Below, in pieces: positions 32,559-35,077 of a stretch of 35,077 bases of DNA. Positions within the stretch are counted from its first letter, which is position 1. Every line of letters starts with the position of its first letter. The notes under the pieces were generated by a model that saw nothing but the letters and a program-made list of their open reading frames with translations, searched no databases and was not told the DNA's origin. The stretch covers positions 1 to 35,077 of the forward strand of contig JBCCGR010000049.1 in NCBI GenBank assembly GCA_039029195.1, given 5' to 3'. The position numbers and the translations under genes were made by a program. This DNA comes from JBCCGR01 sp039029195 (GTDB lineage Bacteria; Pseudomonadota; Alphaproteobacteria; Rhizobiales; Rhizobiaceae).

Positions 32559-33064
32559 CACTGGCCTCCAGTTTCAAAAAATGCGGTGTTCATTAGAAAG
32601 CAGGCAGCGCCCGGCAGTTTGAGCAACTCTGAGTCCTGCACGCGTTTTTGCGTGTAAAACCCAGCCTCGTGCAGGCAGTTGATGCTCCCTAAAAAACGGT
32701 CTCCGACAAAGATCGGGACATTGATCACTGACTCACAGCCAAGGGACTGGATGAGCTCAAAATCGGGAAACACTTCCGCGATATCTTCAATCGAGTTGGC
32801 GACGAAGGTCTCGCGGCCCTTGATGACCTTTTGGGCCCAGATGTCGTCCCGTCCGGGTTTTTTGCCTGACACAGGATAGGCATCCGGCATGTTTGAATAG
32901 ATCCGGCAGGCCTCGAAAGTGGCCTCGTCGAACACCATCAGCGTGAAGAGCTTGTGGCCAATCTCCGCACGCGAATACTCGCAAAGCGCAGCAAAAGCGG
33001 TGCGCGGCTGGTCTGTTCCGGCCGCTAGCGCTGAAACAAAATTTGACTGATTTAAATCAGGCAT
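32558..33064 (-). CDS. GAF-domain protein inside the hydantoinase operon
   Basis: The 168-residue protein is essentially a single GAF domain: FAALCEYSRAEIGHKLFTLM, CRIYSNMPDAYPVSGKKP, ETFVANSIEDIAEVFPDFEL, SLGCESVINVPIFVGDRFLG and SINCLHEAGFY. No HTH, kinase or cyclase domain is attached. Standalone GAF proteins bind small ligands or act as reductases (fRMsr), but the fRMsr Cys pattern was not recognised. Cys residues occur at C28, C53, C109, C129 and C156. Overlaps of 8 bases with the ABC ATPase and of 1 base with HyuA show that it belongs to the operon. It may sense the substrate or modulate HyuAB. Role unproven. Confidence 0.82.
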   Translation of the reverse strand: MPDLNQSNFVSALAAGTDQPRTAFAALCEYSRAEIGHKLFTLMVFDEATFEACRIYSNMPDAYPVSGKKPGRDDIWAQKVIKGRETFVANSIEDIAEVFPDFELIQSLGCESVINVPIFVGDRFLGSINCLHEAGFYTQKRVQDSELLKLPGAACFLMNTAFFETGGQ

Positions 33065-33863
33065 GTCCTTCCCCGGCGAGTTTGTCTCTCAATTGAATTT
33101 CGTGTTGGTCAACCACTGGAACGGCGGAGATCAGGTTTCTGGTGTAGGGCGCCTTTGGACTGGCGAAGAGCGTTTCAGTTTCCGAGAGTTCCACCAACCG
33201 GCCTTTTTCAAAAACCGCCACCTGGTCGGCGATGTTGCGGACAACGGCCAGATCATGCGTGATGAAGATGTAAGTGAGATTGCGTCGCTCCTTGAGCTGC
33301 AACAGCAGTCTCAAGACACGAGCCTGCACCAATACATCGAGCGCGGATGTGGGCTCATCAAGCACAACCAGTTCAGATTCGCAGGCGAGCGCCCTTGCAA
33401 TTGCGACCCGTTGCCGTTGACCGCCAGAAAGGGCTGCAGGTGATCGGTCAGCAAACTCTCTCGGCAGACCCACCTCTTCGAGTAGGTCGCCAACGCGGGC
33501 ATTGCGTTGTCCGGACGGACCAATCTGATGAACGTCCAGAGCAAGTCGAATGGAGGCGCCGACCTTTCGCTTGGGGTTCAACGAAGAGAGCGGGTTTTGC
33601 TGCACAAGTTGGATCGCGCGCCGATGAGATAGATCGCGGCGGTCCGGAAGCGCTTCGCCACCATATCTCATCTCTCCGCCCGTTGATGGGTAGATGCCAA
33701 GAACCAAGTTGGCGATGGTGCTCTTGCCTGATCCGGATTCACCTACAATCGCCAGGCATTCGCCTTGTGCCACATCGAATGATACGTCCTGAACCGCCTT
33801 CACCTCATGGCTATCGAGGTAGAACGTTTTGGAGAGGTTTTGAATGGACAACAGCGCGCTCAT
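33057..33863 (-). CDS. ABC transporter ATP-binding protein (DppF/OppF-like)
   Basis: The 268-residue protein has Walker A GESGSGKST (residues 41-49), the Q-loop region QLVQQNPLSSLNP, signature LSGGQ (145-149), Walker B LVVLDE (165-170) and the H-loop ITHDLAVV. The C-terminal APYTRNLISAVP is typical of dipeptide/oligopeptide ATPases, although the usual Cys-rich OppF tail is short. Its start overlaps the end of the second ATPase (4 bases). It pairs with that ATPase to energise the importer. Confidence 0.92.
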   Translation of the reverse strand: MSALLSIQNLSKTFYLDSHEVKAVQDVSFDVAQGECLAIVGESGSGKSTIANLVLGIYPSTGGEMRYGGEALPDRRDLSHRRAIQLVQQNPLSSLNPKRKVGASIRLALDVHQIGPSGQRNARVGDLLEEVGLPREFADRSPAALSGGQRQRVAIARALACESELVVLDEPTSALDVLVQARVLRLLLQLKERRNLTYIFITHDLAVVRNIADQVAVFEKGRLVELSETETLFASPKAPYTRNLISAVPVVDQHEIQLRDKLAGEGHA

Positions 33864-34738
33864 TCTGCGGCCTCGGCACCATGAACGACCATTGGCTCAA
33901 AGAAACTCTCTGAGGTCTCTTCGATTTCGGCGACACCTCCACCGGTAATGCGGGGAACGGCCGCCATCAAAGCCCGGGTGTAGGGATGACCGGGAGCGGC
34001 AAACAATTGCTCGGTGCGGCCCTTCTCGACAATTTTTCCCTTGTAGATCACGTAGACCTGGTCAGCGAACTCCCGCACCACACCGAGGTTGTGGGAGATG
34101 AACAGAACGGATGTTCCGTGCTTCTCTACCAGATTGTGCATGAGTTTCAGCGTTTGCGCCTGAACCGTGACATCAAGCGCGGTGCCTGGTTCGTCGGCAA
34201 TCAGCATCGATGGCTCGTTTGCCAATGCCATGGCGATCATGACGCGTTGGTTCATGCCCCCGGACAATTGAAATGCATAGGAGTCGAGAACCCGCTTTGA
34301 CTCTGTGATTGAGACATCCTGCAGCATGGTTTCTGCAAGATCACGCGATTGATCCGACCTTATATCTGGACGGGTGCGCTTCAGAACTTCGTGGAACTGA
34401 TCTGCAATGGTGTAGACGGGATTGAGCGAGGAGGTTGGATCCTGAAAGACCATCGACATTTTGGTGCCGCGCAGCGCGTGTCGATCGCGATTTGACAGAC
34501 CGTTCAGTTCCTTGCCTTCGAAAACGACTTCACCCCTTATTCTGGCCTGCTTCAGTTCCTGAAGAAGCCCCAGAACGATGCGGGCTGTGACTGATTTGCC
34601 AGAGCCGGATTCTCCCACCAGCGCCACGCGTTCGCCCCGCTGGATTTGCAGGGAAATGCCGTGCAGCACCTGTGTTGTGCCGGTATATCCTTTGAACGAT
34701 AGCGTGAGATCGCGAATATCCAGTGTGGGAGCGCTCAT
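33860..34738 (-). CDS. ABC transporter ATP-binding protein (DppD/OppD-like)
   Basis: The 292-residue protein has Walker A GESGSGKSV (42-50), signature LSGGM (158-162), Walker B MLIADE (178-183) and HPYTRALMAAVPRI near the C-terminus. The D-loop region reads EPGTALD instead of the usual EPTTALD. The start is ATG 34738, overlapping the permease stop (ATGA); the longer open frame lies inside the permease gene. Part of the importer for the hydantoinase operon. Confidence 0.92.
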   Translation of the reverse strand: MSAPTLDIRDLTLSFKGYTGTTQVLHGISLQIQRGERVALVGESGSGKSVTARIVLGLLQELKQARIRGEVVFEGKELNGLSNRDRHALRGTKMSMVFQDPTSSLNPVYTIADQFHEVLKRTRPDIRSDQSRDLAETMLQDVSITESKRVLDSYAFQLSGGMNQRVMIAMALANEPSMLIADEPGTALDVTVQAQTLKLMHNLVEKHGTSVLFISHNLGVVREFADQVYVIYKGKIVEKGRTEQLFAAPGHPYTRALMAAVPRITGGGVAEIEETSESFFEPMVVHGAEAAE

Positions 34739-35077
34739 TGTTCCGCCCCCAGGATCTCGCGAAGTGCGTCGCCGATAAGATTGAAGCCAAATACCGCAAC
34801 CAGAATGGCGAGACCCGGGAAAATTGTCAGCCACCAGCTGTCCGGGAGGTACTTCGCACCATCAGCCACCATTGAACCCAGATCAGGTGTCGGTGGCTGG
34901 ACGCCCAGCCCCAAAAATGACAGGGAAGACGCGATGATGATCACAAAACCAAGATCAAGCGTCATCTTGGTGATCACGGCGGGTAGGCAGTTCGGCAGAA
35001 TTTCCCGAAATATGATGTGGATGCGCGAGGCACCGATCACTTCTGCGGCGAGAACATAGCCTTCTTCGCGTTCTGCA
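34735..35077 (-). CDS. ABC transporter permease (DppC/OppC-like), 3' part
   Basis: The gene runs off the window; about 113 C-terminal residues are seen. They include the EAA-loop pattern VIGASRIHIIFREILPNCLP and helices FVIIIASSLSFLGLGVQPP and FPGLAILVAVFGFNLIGDAL, ending LREILGAEQ, all standard for the DppC family. The rest of the transporter (permease B and peptide-binding protein) should lie to the right. Confidence 0.9.
   Translation of the reverse strand, partial: AEREEGYVLAAEVIGASRIHIIFREILPNCLPAVITKMTLDLGFVIIIASSLSFLGLGVQPPTPDLGSMVADGAKYLPDSWWLTIFPGLAILVAVFGFNLIGDALREILGAEQ

Overview
The window looks like part of an alphaproteobacterial chromosome, probably Hyphomicrobiales/Rhizobiales-like. 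The reasons are moderately GC-rich coding sequence, TRAP and tripartite tricarboxylate (TTT) solute transporters, hydantoinase and dipeptide-ABC gene sets, many LysR regulators, and an integrase island carrying small genes of the kind found in rhizobial integrative elements. No rRNA, tRNA or CRISPR array was recognised.

Layout. Positions 1-0.25 kb hold a transposase tail and other debris. Positions 0.46-5.8 kb hold a compact redox/detoxification cluster: a membrane-anchored redoxin, a soluble peroxiredoxin, an AhpD-like carboxymuconolactone decarboxylase, a Tat-exported metallo-beta-lactamase-fold hydrolase, a small membrane protein and a 58-residue cysteine-containing protein, with a divergent LysR gene. 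Each of its three leftward transcription units is preceded by the same 59-bp two-block element with fixed internal spacing. The third copy overlaps the lysR start codon. I read this as a LysR regulon contained in one locus. Two of its genes are broken in this sequence: the peroxiredoxin by a frameshift and the MBL gene by an in-frame TAG.

Positions 5.8-6.9 kb hold a DUF938 methyltransferase. Positions about 6.9-11.3 kb form an integrative-element remnant: a P4-type tyrosine integrase, an AlpA-like DNA-binding protein, three small overlapping ORFs, a decayed phage or partition-type fragment, and two different repeat clusters. Positions 11.5-18.7 kb form a seven-gene leftward operon (FAD oxidoreductase, TRAP DctM, DctP, DctQ, M81/MlrC peptidase, alpha/beta hydrolase, ornithine cyclodeaminase family). 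It is tightly coupled by stop/start overlaps and diverges from an XRE-cupin regulator across a promoter bracketed by two near-identical 16-bp operators.

Positions 19.6-25.1 kb hold a LysR gene divergent from a tctB-tctA-sulfatase-tctC operon. Only tctB is intact. tctA, the sulfatase and tctC together carry about eight disabling lesions, while neighbouring operons are clean. Positions 25.2-35.1 kb hold a leftward operon entering from the right edge: dipeptide/oligopeptide-type ABC permease and two ATPases, a GAF protein, HyuA, HyuB, an Asp/Glu/hydantoin racemase-family protein, an M24 metallopeptidase and a second HyuB that lacks the usual C-terminus. Together these suggest uptake and ATP-dependent ring opening of a cyclic amide or imide, followed by peptide or amide processing. 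The exact substrate cannot be read from sequence.
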